64,000 nucleotides of DNA. It comes from Neocallimastix lanati (nom. inval.). Taxonomy: Eukaryota; Neocallimastigomycota; Neocallimastigomycetes; Neocallimastigales; Neocallimastigaceae. The position numbers and the translations under genes are program-made. The DNA is taken from positions 1 through 64,000 of the forward strand of contig JACVTC010000120.1 of the NCBI GenBank assembly GCA_016946835.1, given 5' to 3'. How positions within the stretch are numbered: the stretch's first letter is position 1; each line of letters starts with the position of its first letter. Positions 18,104 to 29,930 of this stretch are shown piece after piece. A model generated the notes under the pieces. The model saw nothing but the letters and a program-made list of their open reading frames with translations, did not search any database and was not told where the DNA came from.

Positions 18104-18463
18104 AAATTACACTTTCTAAATTATCAAAAATTATGTTAAATAGTTTTTATTGCTTTTAAATATTAGAATGAATATATATATATATATTTTAATATTTATT
18201 TTATATATTTTATATATATATATATATAAAAAAAATTTACATAAAATAAAGAATTAGATATATAGAAAATGAATTAGTGTTATCATATAATAAATATTTA
18301 AAAAAATTATAATTATATCTCACATATCAAACTGAATAAAAAAGAATCAAATTAATTTTTAAATAAATAATAAAATACCATTTTTCATATTAGAAATGAA
18401 CAGAAAATAACCAAAACTGATTTTTTTTTAAAAAAATATTTAAAAATATTCAATAGTATTCAA
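16837..18463. other. AT-rich intergenic DNA
   Basis: No gene seen. Holds a weak dispersed motif around TTAATCAATCA (16970-17240), A/T homopolymers at 17346-17480, and an (AAT)n tract at 18042-18091. Confidence 0.6.
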
Positions 18464-19171
18464 AATTATCATAAAAGTATCTGTTGAAATATATAACAAA
18501 ACAATAAAACAAAAATAAAAAAAAAAAAAAAATTGTGAAAATAAATTGAAATAAAATAATAAAATAACCAAAAATAAAGAAAAAAATATTAGGAAAGCAA
18601 ATCTTTCAGTTAATTTTTCCTTTAATCTTCTTTTATTTTTAAATTATTATTAATATTTTTAATATGAACGAATAATATATATATATATAATATAATATAT
18701 TTTTTTTTTTTATATTTTAACTCTTTTTAAGAAAATATAAAACCTAATCTTTAAAATTTTATGAAATAAAAAATAAATATAAAGGAAATAAAAAAATATT
18801 ATTTTAAAAAGTTAAAATAATTATCATAAAAGTATTTATTGAAATATATAACAAAACAATAAAATAAAAATAGAAAAAAAAAAAAAAAAACAGTGAAAAT
18901 AAATTGAAATAAAATAATAAAATAACCAAATATAAAGAAAAAAATATTAGGAAAGCAAATCTTTCAGTTAATTTTTCCTTTAATCTTCTTTTATTTTTAA
19001 ATTAATATTTTTAATATAAACGAATAATATTTATATATATAATATATATATATATTTTTTTATATTTTAACTCTTTTTAAGAAAATATAAAACCTAATCT
19101 TTAAAATTTTATGAAATAAAAAATAAATAAATATAAAGGAAATGAAAAAATATTTTTTTAAAAAAGTTAAA
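18464..19171 (+). repeat. Direct tandem duplication, period 355 bp
   Basis: Copy 1 starts at 18464 and copy 2 at 18819, both with AATTATCATAAAAGTAT. The copies share blocks such as AGGAAAGCAAATCTTTCAG and AAACCTAATCTTTAAAATTT. Differences are mostly microsatellite length. No coding frame. Confidence 0.85.
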
Positions 19172-20113
19172 TGCTATCCATTTTCCTTTTTTATATATAA
19201 AAAAAAGGTTAAATTAAATATTACTATTTAATTTATTCATTAATAAATTAATTTATTTATTTTCATTTATTTATTTATTTATTTTATTAAATTATTTTAA
19301 ATTATTAATTTATAAGGATGGCCATTTTTATTAATGGTTGAAGTTAATAATTTTAATTATGGTATTAATTTATTAGTACGGGTGATATTTTATATCAACC
19401 TTTAATACAATAATATAAATAAACTGTTTAATATATATATATATAATATTATGATTATTAAATATAATACTCCATAGTCAATTAATATGAATTTATTAAC
19501 AATTGTTAACCCAAATATGTGGACATATAGATTATTTAATACAATCATGTGATATAAAATGGTAAGGGTTTAATTTATGTAGAAAAAAAATTTTTTTGTT
19601 TTTTGAACTTTTATTTTATTTTTATTTAAATTATAATAAAATGAATTATTTTAATTCTTTTCTCTTTAATTTTCATAGTAATAAGAGAAGTCTATCAATA
19701 TGCTAATTTAAATTATAAAGTTATGCAAGAAGAATGCAAATAGTAATAAGTTAAGAAGCCTTATTATTTTTTTTTTCTTGTATTATTTCATTTGTACAAA
19801 TTGTTATAATATACCTTTATCTAAAATTATTGTATAGCTATTCTATGCTACATTACATTATCTATGATATTACTACATTAATTTAATACGTTAAAGATGA
19901 AACTAATTTTTGAAATAATTAACATATTTTATTTTAGAAATTTCAAATTATTACAATTAGTAATATTCATAGCATATTCCATCATATCGTATTCATCATA
20001 TCCTATCCTATAAAATTGAATTTATTATGAACCATTCATGTCTTTATTAAAGCAATAAATATACAGAAAAAAATTTAGTTGGCTGAGGTAACTCTTAATA
20101 AATAAAATTCATT
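19172..20113. other. AT-rich intergenic DNA
   Basis: I see no gene, tRNA or clear repeat here. Confidence 0.5.
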
Positions 20114-20211
20114 AAAAAATATTTTTAATAACCTATATACTAATATTGTTATACTAATATTGTTATACTAATATTGTTATATTAGTATATAGGTTATTAA
20201 AAATATTTTTT
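20114..20211. repeat. Perfect 33-bp inverted repeat
   Basis: Arms 20114-20146 and 20179-20211 are exact reverse complements and include ACCTATATACTAATAT. The 32-base loop is itself a tandem of ATACTAATATTGTT. Could be a foldback element or a transcribed hairpin. Confidence 0.9.
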
Positions 20212-20389
20212 ATCATATATAACATCATCTATGTATTTATTGTATATTTTACATATAAAACGTAAATCCTTAATAATTATATATAACAAGGTTTAAAACA
20301 TTAAAAAAAAAAACTTTTTATTCGTTTCTCTTTTTATATTAACAATTAATAAATAATAAAACTTTAATAGTAAAAAGATGATATGAAAT

Positions 20390-21085
20390 GAAAATAAAAA
20401 CCTTAATTATTAATAAATTATTTTATTAATAATTACATAAAAATAAATCAATTAATCATTTGATTAATTATCATATGATTTATAAAATGATCCAGAAATA
20501 ACGTGATATAAGATAAATTTATGTAATATCATAAATTCTCTAAAAATACATAAAATTAATGTAAACATAAAATTTATAACATAAATTTTATGTTATGTAA
20601 ATATGTAAATAATTTATAAATTAATTAAGTTTTATTTTATTTCATTTTAATTATTTTTATTATATTTTTATTATATTTTTATATGTTCTAATTATTATAA
20701 TATTTTATTACTTATACTTTTTAATTCTTATTATTTTAAAATAGTTTATAATTAAATTCTTATTATTTTAAAATAGTTTATAATTAAAGAGTATTATATA
20801 AAGAATACTTTTTCTTTATATTTATTCTTTGTAATTTTGCAGTTTTGCAAATTGCCATTCATGCAATTCAAATAGTTAAAATTATAATAATAAATTGCCA
20901 AAATAAAAATATTTTATTAGTAAAATTAATTTAGTAATATTTAATATGAAGTTATAAAAATTATTAGTTATTTAAATAAATTTAAATTATAAAATAAATA
21001 AATAAATATTTAATAAATAAATAAATAAAATTATATTATATTAATAAATTTCATAAATAAATTATATAACTTCTCCCAGTAAGAG
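20390..21085 (+). repeat. Dispersed ~700-bp repeat, copy A
   Basis: Reverse complement of 53090-53765 with indels. Anchors: AAGAATACTTTTTCTTTATA here pairs with TATAAAGAAAAAGTATTCTT there; TATAACTTCTCCCA pairs with TGGGAGAAGTTATA; AACGTGATATAA pairs with TTATATCACGTT. No coding frame. Nature unknown (solo LTR, non-autonomous element or old duplication). Confidence 0.75.
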
Positions 21086-21720
21086 AGTGAACCAAGGTGT
21101 ACTTTATCAAAGAGTTAAATAGTTAAACTTTTATATAAATTGATTATTTATAAAAAAAAAAAATAGCATTACATACTTAATATAAAAGAATATTAATATA
21201 TTATGTAAAAGATATAAAAATATTTGATAGAACTCTATTAGATATAAAAATATTTGATCTAAATATATTTATTATAATTTAAATATTCTTACATAAATAA
21301 ATTATGATATTAAATATTATTACAATTTAATATGATTAATTATTATTATTACAATTTAATATAAATTATTATTATTATTACAATTTAATATAAATTATTA
21401 TTAATTATTATTAATTATTATTTATTTATTATAATTTATTATTAATTATTATTAATTATTATTTATTTATTATAATTTATTATTAATTATAATTTATTAT
21501 TAATTATTATTATTTATTATTATTTATTATTATTTATTATTATTATCTTTTATTATTAATTAAAATTTAAAAAAATTAAAACAAAATTTTTAATAGAATT
21601 AATTAAATAATAATAAAAATTTAGTTTTTAATAAACAAACTAATTAATCATTTGTATTTAGTTTTATTAAATAAAAAAATTTTTTTTATATATTATTTTA
21701 TAACGCATATTGTATCATAT
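21086..21720. repeat. AT-rich spacer with (ATT/AATT)n tracts
   Basis: Low-complexity TTATTATTAATT repeats at 21330-21550. No gene seen. Confidence 0.6.
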
Positions 21721-21732
21721 TGTATGGATAAA

Positions 21733-21917
21733 TTTTTTTTTTTTTTTTCGTTTCCAGTTGAAACTTAGGATGTACCACCCTAAGTTTCAGCTTCACTCCC
21801 TTCACGACATGGCAGTATTGAGGCTATGATATCCATCAGGGACAATATCTTCCTATGTGAAAGTATAGGCAGATATTGTCCCTGATGGATAGCCTTTTAC
21901 TGAGTATGGCCGTCCAA
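21733..21917 (-). mobile_element. SINE-like retroposed structured RNA
   Basis: A 169-base GC-richer body (21749-21917) carries a 16-base poly(A) on the minus strand (T run 21733-21748). It is flanked by exact 12-bp direct repeats TGTATGGATAAA (21721-21732 and 21918-21929), the hallmark of LINE-driven retroposition. The body folds into two stems: 11 bp around GAAACTTAGG/CCTAAGTTTC (about 21757-21790), and a perfect 21-bp stem (21830-21850 with 21871-21891) extended by CCTAT/ATAGG inside and by CAGTA...AGGCTAT outside. Parent RNA not recognised; not an obvious tRNA, 5S or 7SL. Confidence 0.7.
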
Positions 21918-21929
21918 TGTATGGATAAA

Positions 21930-22482
21930 GAATGTATATACATCCAGTATTTATTATATTTATTATATGTATTATATATATATTATATGTATTATATGTA
22001 TTATATTTACTATATTTATTATAATTATTATATATATGTATTATATATTATATTATATATTATATATTATATATTATATATTATATATATTATATTTATT
22101 TTGTATATATTATGTAATATATAATAAAGTTAAGTTTTATCCATTTTAACTTGTAACAAGAAATATTAAAAAAAAATTTTTTTATTATTAACCGATTTAA
22201 ATTTAAATCATTATTTATTATAATTAAAGTTTGTTTAAAAAATATTAATTTTGACTCTTTTAGGAAAAAGGGATAAATAATGTTTAAGTTAAAAAAAAAT
22301 TTTTTTTCTTAGTTTTGATTTTGAATTTAATAAAAAAATTATATTCATATATATTAGCCAGTATAATATAATATAATTTAAGTATATATAATTAATAATG
22401 AGCAGATAATAGTTTTTGTAATATGTTATTATTATTATTATTTTGCTTTATTAATATATTTATTATTTCAATAATTGAATAA
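21930..22482. other. AT-rich spacer
   Basis: TATATTA low complexity at 21945-22130, otherwise nothing recognisable. Short open frames here are artefacts of the repeat. Confidence 0.6.
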
Positions 22483-22985
22483 TAAATCATAAATAATAAA
22501 TCATAAATCATAAATAATAAATAATAAATCATAAATAATAAATAATAAATCATAAATAATAAATAATAAATAATAAATAATAAATAATAAATAATAAATA
22601 ATAAATAATAAATAATAAATAATAAATAATAAATAATAAATAATAAATAATAAATAATAAATAATAAATAATAAATAATAAATAATAAATAATAAATAAT
22701 AAATAATAAATAATAAATAATAAATAATAAATAATAATTAATAAATAATAATTAAAAGAGTATTTATTAATAAATAATAAATAATAAATAATAAATAATA
22801 AATAATAAATAATAAATAATAAATAATAAATAATAAATCATAAATAATAAATAATAAATAATAAATAATAAATAATGAATAATGAATAATGAATAATGAA
22901 TAATAAATAATAAATAATAAATAATAAATAATAAATAATAAATAATTGAATATTGAATAATTGAATAATTGAATAATAAATACTA
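22483..22985. repeat. Heptamer array (AATAAAT)n, left arm
   Basis: About 70 copies of a 7-bp unit with occasional AATCATA and AATGAAT variants, interrupted once by a segment with GAGTATTTATTAATAAAT near 22757. It is the reverse complement of the array at 23405-23830. Confidence 0.9.
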
Positions 22986-23404
22986 AATAACTATTAGTTA
23001 AAAGCTAAATCACTAATTATTGATCATTTAATGATTAAGCAAAAATTAATAATCAATAATAATTAAAATGATAAAAGGGGAAGATAGCACCAAAGTTTTA
23101 ACTATAGTTTTCTTTTATTTATAATTATTTAATATTTTTTTTAATAAAAAAAATAACTAAATAACCCTCAAATTCATAATTAAAAAAAAAAATTAATAAT
23201 AATAATATTTTTATTTTTTTTACCACATTAAAAAATAATATCGAAAATTTTATATTGATATAAATCTTTTATTGTTATAAAAAAAAATTTAAAACCATTA
23301 TAAAATTAAATTATATATATCATTTATATTTAAAGATTTGTATATTAATGAAAAAAAAAATTTTTTTTTTAATCTGCCTATTTATTTTAATATGATAGTA
23401 TATT
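22986..23404. other. Single-copy spacer between heptamer arms
   Basis: About 420 bases including GAAGATAGCACCAAAG near 23081, a higher-complexity patch without a coding frame. It would form the loop of a large hairpin. Confidence 0.5.
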
Positions 23405-23830
23405 TTATTATTTAATTATTTATTATTTATTATTCAATTATTTATTATTCATTATTTATTATTTATTATTCATTATTTATTAATAAATACTCTTTTTTAT
23501 TATTTATTATTTATGATTTATTATTTATGATTTATTATTTATTATTTATTATTTATTATTTATTATTTATTATTTATTATTTATTAATAAATACTCTTTA
23601 TTATTATTTATTATTTATTATTTATTAATAAATACTCTTTATTATTATTTATTATTTATTATTTATTAATAAATACTCTTTATTATTATTTATTATTTAT
23701 TATTTATTATTCAATTATTTATTATTTATTAATAAATAACTCTTTTTTATTATTTATTATTTATTATTTATTATTCAATTATTTATTATTTATTATTTAT
23801 TATTTATTAATTTATTTCATAATATAAATA
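23405..23830. repeat. Heptamer array (ATTTATT)n, right arm
   Basis: Inverted partner of the left array. Contains several copies of a higher-order unit ending AATAAATACTCTT, which mirrors the AAGAGTATTTATT block in the left arm. Confidence 0.9.
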
Positions 23831-25094
23831 AAAATTAGAAATATATATGTATAAAAATATAATATATTATTATATTTATATATTAACTTGAGTATAATTT
23901 AATACATTTACTATTTATTTAATTATTTATTCAATTATTCATTGTTTATAAAAAAAAATATTCAATTATTCATTGTTTATAAAAAAAAATTAATATATAT
24001 ATTATCAATAATTTATCTATTTTAAATATATTTAATATTTACTATTTACTATTTAATATTTAATATTTAATATTTAATATTTATTATTTAATATTTAATA
24101 TTTATTATTAGCAATAGAATATTTACTATTTACTATTTACTATTTAATATTTACTATTTAATATAGAATGTTTACTATTTAATATAGAATATTTACTATT
24201 ATTTATTAATCTTGTAATATTAAAAATATTAAATATCTTTTTTGATTATGTAAAATAAAATAAAAATTTTTTTTTTAATAAATTCTTTTAATTAAAGATT
24301 ATTATACTTTTTTTTTTTATTTTTTTTTTATCCAATTCATATATTAAAAATTAATTAAATTATTTTTTATGATTATTCTTTTTTCTTCTTTCAGATGAAA
24401 ACTGGCTAAACAATATAAATCATCATTTTCTTAAATCTTAAAAAATCTGTATTTTTTTTTTTTTTTTTTTTGTTTATATATATGTTTCATTTAATAAGTG
24501 ACTCTTTTCTTTTTTTCTGTTTATATATATGTTTCATTTAATAATTGATATTTATATAAAATAAAATATAAATATAAATATTTATATTCTACTTTATTAA
24601 TATTTCTATAGAATTATCTTAATTATATTCGTAACGAGTTTAATTATTTCTTAGTGGATTTTATAAATATTCGTAACAAGTTTAATTATTTCTTAGTGGA
24701 TTTTATTTTTTTTAAATATTAACAGAATTAGAATATAATAAAAATTTATTATTTAATATTTATTCATTTATAATATTTATATATATATAATAGATGAGAT
24801 AGATATTCAATCCTAATCATAAAAAAAAATTAGATAGTTTCTGTTAATTTAATAAAATAAAAAAAAAAGTCATAATGAATTAATCTTATGATTAAAAATA
24901 AAGAAAATTAATGAAAACAAGATTAATTTAATGAAGAAAAAAATAATAAAAAAAAAAAAAAAAAGAAAAATAGATTGAATAAAAAGTCTCCAGAAGTCTC
25001 CAGCAATAAAAATATTTTTATAATTATTAAAAAATTAAAAAAAAAAAAAATTAATTTAGCTTTGATTTTTATTCAAAAATTTATTAATATTGTC

Positions 25095-25132
<38 letters not shown>

Positions 25133-27685
25133 TTTATACTTTTTTTATTAATTTTTTTTCCAATACTATTATTATTATTCTCTATTATTCTCTATTATTC
25201 TCTATTGATTATTTTTTATTATTATTGCTCATTTACTATTATTATTCTCTATTATTATTATTTACTATTATAATTATTTACTATTATTATTATTATTTCC
25301 TTTTATGATGACTATTATTTCTTTTTTTTTTTTTTATTTTTTTGTTAAAAAAAAAAAGATCATTAAATATATAAAAAAATTAAATATATATATAAAGTTA
25401 TTGTTAAGACTTTTAAATAAAATAAATTATTATTTTTTTTCATTTCTTTGTTTTATTTATATATTGTTCCTATTATTATTGTTAATTATTATTAACTATT
25501 ATTAACTATTAATTATTTACTATTATTAACTATTGTTAATTAATTATTATTAACTATTAATTAATTATTATTAACTATTATTAACTATTGTTAATTAATT
25601 ATTATTAACTATTATTAATTATTTTTTATTAACTATTATTAACTATTATTAATTATTTTTTATTACACAGAAAAATTTTACAAATTAAAAAAAAATTTTT
25701 TTAACCACATGCCGCTCGAAATTAAAATATGCAAATTTATTTAAATGATATATTCATTCATTTATTTATATTATAATTTATTATTAGAAATAAGTAGAAA
25801 CTTAATAAATTATTTAATAAATAAATAAATATAAAAAAAAGTTAATTTATTGATGCTTAGTAAAATTGAATAACTTTTACTCGGTTAATTTCATTAGTCG
25901 ATTAGTCTATGTTGAAAGAGCATATATAATAATTTATTGTGCTATTAATTTATTGTACTTATATCCTTTAAATATTTTGATTATGAAGAATATTATTTAA
26001 TTTTTTTTTTTTGAGATTTAATATTCAAAACGTAAACATATATTAAGAAAGGAATATTTTACATTTTAAAATAAAGAAATAAAGAAATATTCATTTATTT
26101 ACTTTAGTAATCTGTTAGGACATGATATGAATTTATATCTTTGTTGTATATACTTATTTTGTTCATAATCTATAATTATATAATAGTTAAAATCTTTCTT
26201 ATCATTTATACAATTTAAATATATATATTAATTGAAAATAGTTGATAGATGAATAATCATGATATGATATATGATTATGTACTATTATATGAAATTGGTT
26301 GATTAATCCTTTATAAGTTTTGTATTATTTTTTTATGTAGTTGTGGTAAAGTTAAATTTTTAAAATATATTTATTTATTATAAAATATTTAAAAAAAACA
26401 AAAAAGATATGTAAAAGAAGAAGATATACTAATATTAATAGCTATAAGAATTTAAATAATGTTATATTGATTAATTAATAATATTTTCTTTTATTATTAT
26501 TATCTCTTATTATTTTACATTATACAATTATGTATAGGATTATTCTTTAATTCTTTTGCCAAATTATTATGATTATGATTTATTTTTGTTTATTTATTAA
26601 AATTTTAATATATAGATGATATATTACAATAATATGTTTTAATTAAACTTTATTATATATTTAATTTTCATTTAAATTTATTTTTGTACTATTTAAATAA
26701 ATGAACCACTTAAACCCATTTAAGTACTTTCCAATTATAGAATTATAGGGAAAACAACACAAAAAAAAAAAACACACACACACAAAATAAAATTATTCAA
26801 ATATTAATAAAATATATTTATTATGTAACGAAACCAAATATATATAAAATATAATATATATTTATTTTTAATTTAATTTAAATATCGTTAAGCGTTTCAC
26901 ATCTTTTATCAAAAGAAATATAAATAAAATAAAAAAAAATTGAAATCTTTTTATTGGTTCCCTCCTCAGAATAAATTAAAAATATCAAATAAAAAAAAAA
27001 AAAAGATACACGAATAAAAATTTAAAAAAAAATAATAATTTAAAATTTTAAAAAAAAAATTTTTTTTAATAATTATAAATAAAAAAAAGTTTATATATAA
27101 TAAATTAAATAATAAATAATAAATTAAATAATAAATAATAAATTAAAAATTAAATACAAAATAGAATTATAGAATACTATTGTATATATAAATGAATAAA
27201 CAACAAAATAGACATCATTCATACATAAATATATGGTTAATATATGTATAATAGAAATAGTTATATAAGGCATACCTATTTTATATACATAGTTTTATAG
27301 GAATTAAAAAAGTTTTTATTAATAAAAGTTAAACAATTTTCAAAACATTTTTGTATATTAAATTATATTAAATAATGATTATTATAAATAAAATAAAAAA
27401 AAAAAAAGCTATAAAAAAGGTTAATTTCCTTTTAAAATTTTAAACAAACACATTTTAAAAAAAAAATTAAAAAAAAAATTAAAAAAAATTAAAAAAAATA
27501 AAAAAAAAAAAAAAAAAAAAAAAAATAAATAAAATAAAAAAAAAATTTTAACAAAAGTTAAAAAAAAAAATAAATAAATTAAAAAAAAAATAAAAAGAAA
27601 ATAATAGAATAAAAAATTTTTAATAAAGTTTAAACAAAACTAATATATATACCAAAGAATTAAATTAATAAGTTAAATTAACAAA
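23831..27685. other. AT-rich intergenic DNA upstream of the KTLP gene
   Basis: No gene seen. Contains TTTAATATTTACTA repeats (24040-24200), two short tandem duplications (24470-24545 and 24625-24705, the latter with AACGAGTTTAATTATTTC), (TTATTAAC)n near 25480-25660, and A-rich tracts close to the next gene (27430-27590). Confidence 0.6.
27644..27652 (+). promoter_or_regulatory. Possible TATA element of the KTLP gene
   Basis: ATATATATA about 35-40 bases upstream of the start codon, just after dA-rich tracts. In this base composition the match alone is weak. Confidence 0.25.
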
Positions 27686-29905
27686 ATGAGATTAAACAAA
27701 ATTTTATTAGCACTTGTTGCTGCATTAGCCATTCAAACTGCTGATGCTGCTACTAAAACACTTCCAAATACTAAAACTCTTCCAAGTACTAAAACTCTTC
27801 CAAAGACCAAGACTCTTCCAGTCACCAAGACTCTTCCAATAAGTAAGACTCTTCCAAACACTAAGGTCTCTAAGACTCTTCCAAACACCAAGGTTTCTAA
27901 GACTCTTCCAAACACCAAGGTCTCTAAGACTCTTCCAAACACCAAGGTCTCTAAGACTCTTCCAAACACCAAGGTCTCTAAGACTCTTCCAAACACTAAG
28001 GTCTCTAAGACTCTTCCAAACACCAAGGTAAGCAAGACTCTTCCAAATACCAAGGTTTCTAAGACTCTTCCAAACACCAAGGTTTCTAAGACTCTTCCAA
28101 ACACTAAGACTCTTCCAAAGACCAAGACTCTTCCAAACACCAAGGTTTCTAAGACTCTTCCAAAGACCAAGACTCTTCCAAACACCAAGGTAAGCAAGAC
28201 TCTTCCAAATACCAAGGTTTCTAAGACTCTTCCAAACACCAAGGTTTCTAAGACTCTTCCAAACACTAAGACTCTTCCAAAGACCAAGACTCTTCCAAAC
28301 ACCAAGGTTTCTAAGACTCTTCCAAACACAAAGACTCTTCCAAAGACCAAGACTCTTCCAAACACCAAGGTTTCTAAGACTCTTCCAAACACTAAGACTC
28401 TTCCAAAGACCAAGACTCTTCCAAACACTAAGACTCTTCCAAATACCAAGGTTTCTAAGACTCTTCCAAACACAAAGACTCTTCCAAACACAAAGACTCT
28501 TCCAAAGACCAAGACTCTTCCAAACACCAAGGTTTCTAAGACTCTTCCAAACACTAAGACTCTTCCAAAGACCAAGACTCTTCCAAACACCAAGGTTTCT
28601 AAGACTCTTCCAAACACTAAGACTCTTCCAAAGACCAAGGTTTCTAAGACTCTTCCAAACACAAAGACTCTTCCAAAGACCAAGACTCTTCCAAACACCA
28701 AGGTAAGCAAGACACTTCCAAACACTAAGACTCTTCCAAATACCAAGGTTTCTAAGACTCTTCCAAACACCAAGACTCTTCCAGTCACCAAGACCAAGAC
28801 TCTTCCAAACACCAAGACTCTTCCAAACACTAAGGTTTCTAAGACTCTTCCAAACACCAAGACTCTTCCAAACACTAAGGTTTCTAAGACTCTTCCAAAC
28901 ACCAAGACTCTTCCAAACACTAAGGTTTCTAAGACTCTTCCAAACACCAAGACTCTTCCAAACACTAAGGTTTCTAAGACTCTTCCAAACACCAAGACTC
29001 TTCCAAACACTAAGGTTTCTAAGACTCTTCCAAACACCAAGACTCTTCCAAACACTAAGGTTTCTAAGACTCTTCCAAACACCAAGACTCTTCCAAACAC
29101 TAAGGTTTCTAAGACTCTTCCAAACACCAAGACTCTTCCAGTCACTAAGACCAAGACTCTTCCAGTCACCAAGACCAAGACTCTTCCAAACACTAAGGTT
29201 TCTAAGACTCTTCCAAACACCAAGACTCTTCCAGTCACTAAGACCAAGACTCTTCCAGTCACCAAGACCAAGACTCTTCCAGTCACCAAGACCAAGACTC
29301 TTCCAAACACCAAGACTCTTCCAGTCACTAAGACCAAGACTCTTCCAGTCACCAAGACCAAGACTCTTCCAGTCACCAAGACCAAGACTCTTCCAAACAC
29401 CAAGACTCTTCCAGTCACTAAGACCAAGACTCTTCCAAACACCAAGACTCTTCCAGTCACTAAGACCAAGACTCTTCCAAACACCAAGACTCTTCCAGTC
29501 ACCAAGACCAAGACTCTTCCAAACACCAAGACTCTTCCAGTCACCAAGACCAAGACTCTTCCAGTCACTAAGACCAAGACTCTTCCAGTCACCAAGACCA
29601 AGACTCTTCCAATCACTAAGACCAAGACTCTTCCAATCACTAAGACCAAGACTCTTCCAAACACCAAGACTCTTCCAAATACTACTAGAGCTCAAACAAC
29701 TACTCAACCAAGACCAACTTATCAACCACAACCAGATAATGACTACTACTCTTGTGATAAGGATGACTGGCCATGCAAACAACAAAAATCTGATGCTTGT
29801 TATGCTGAATTAAACGCTTGCTGGAGTAGACCATGGTCTGAAGCTTTACAAGTTGAATGTTTAGCTATTAACGAAAAGTGTTCTAAGATTTGGATTTATG
29901 CCTAA
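27686..29905 (+). CDS. Secreted KTLPxTK-repeat protein with six-Cys tail
   Basis: 739 residues, no intron. Signal peptide MRLNKILLALVAALAIQTADA. Residues about 22-665 are tandem Lys/Thr/Leu/Pro repeats: mainly KTLPNTKVS (27 bp) in the first part, alternating KTLPNTKTLPNTKVS (45 bp) in the middle, KTLPVTKT (24 bp) late. A Thr/Gln/Pro linker follows, then a tail of about 55 residues with six cysteines (SCDKDDWPC ... CYAELNACW ... VECLAINEKC) ending WIYA. The protein should be exported, very basic and heavily O-glycosylated on Thr; a cell-wall or matrix role is my inference. Codons favour AAG, ACC and CCA, unlike the AAA-rich retroelements and LRR gene, which suggests strong expression. The tail matches no family I recognise and is not a dockerin of the usual fungal type. 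AATAAA at 29925. Confidence 0.9.
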   Translation: MRLNKILLALVAALAIQTADAATKTLPNTKTLPSTKTLPKTKTLPVTKTLPISKTLPNTKVSKTLPNTKVSKTLPNTKVSKTLPNTKVSKTLPNTKVSKTLPNTKVSKTLPNTKVSKTLPNTKVSKTLPNTKVSKTLPNTKTLPKTKTLPNTKVSKTLPKTKTLPNTKVSKTLPNTKVSKTLPNTKVSKTLPNTKTLPKTKTLPNTKVSKTLPNTKTLPKTKTLPNTKVSKTLPNTKTLPKTKTLPNTKTLPNTKVSKTLPNTKTLPNTKTLPKTKTLPNTKVSKTLPNTKTLPKTKTLPNTKVSKTLPNTKTLPKTKVSKTLPNTKTLPKTKTLPNTKVSKTLPNTKTLPNTKVSKTLPNTKTLPVTKTKTLPNTKTLPNTKVSKTLPNTKTLPNTKVSKTLPNTKTLPNTKVSKTLPNTKTLPNTKVSKTLPNTKTLPNTKVSKTLPNTKTLPNTKVSKTLPNTKTLPNTKVSKTLPNTKTLPVTKTKTLPVTKTKTLPNTKVSKTLPNTKTLPVTKTKTLPVTKTKTLPVTKTKTLPNTKTLPVTKTKTLPVTKTKTLPVTKTKTLPNTKTLPVTKTKTLPNTKTLPVTKTKTLPNTKTLPVTKTKTLPNTKTLPVTKTKTLPVTKTKTLPVTKTKTLPITKTKTLPITKTKTLPNTKTLPNTTRAQTTTQPRPTYQPQPDNDYYSCDKDDWPCKQQKSDACYAELNACWSRPWSEALQVECLAINEKCSKIWIYA

Positions 29906-29924
29906 GGAGTTTTATAGAAATGCT

Positions 29925-29930
29925 AATAAA
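29925..29930 (+). terminator. Poly(A) signal AATAAA of the KTLP gene
   Basis: Twenty bases after the stop codon. Confidence 0.6.

Noticed and set aside
21749-21917. 5S rRNA-derived SINE
   Set aside because: The minus strand has GGCCATACTCAGTAAAAG, vaguely like a 5S start, but the expected internal promoter region does not follow.
27725-29785. Two long antisense open frames (over 640 codons) across the KTLP gene
   Set aside because: They arise because every repeat unit is a multiple of three and lacks stop codons in those frames. The sense frame has the signal peptide and non-repetitive tail.
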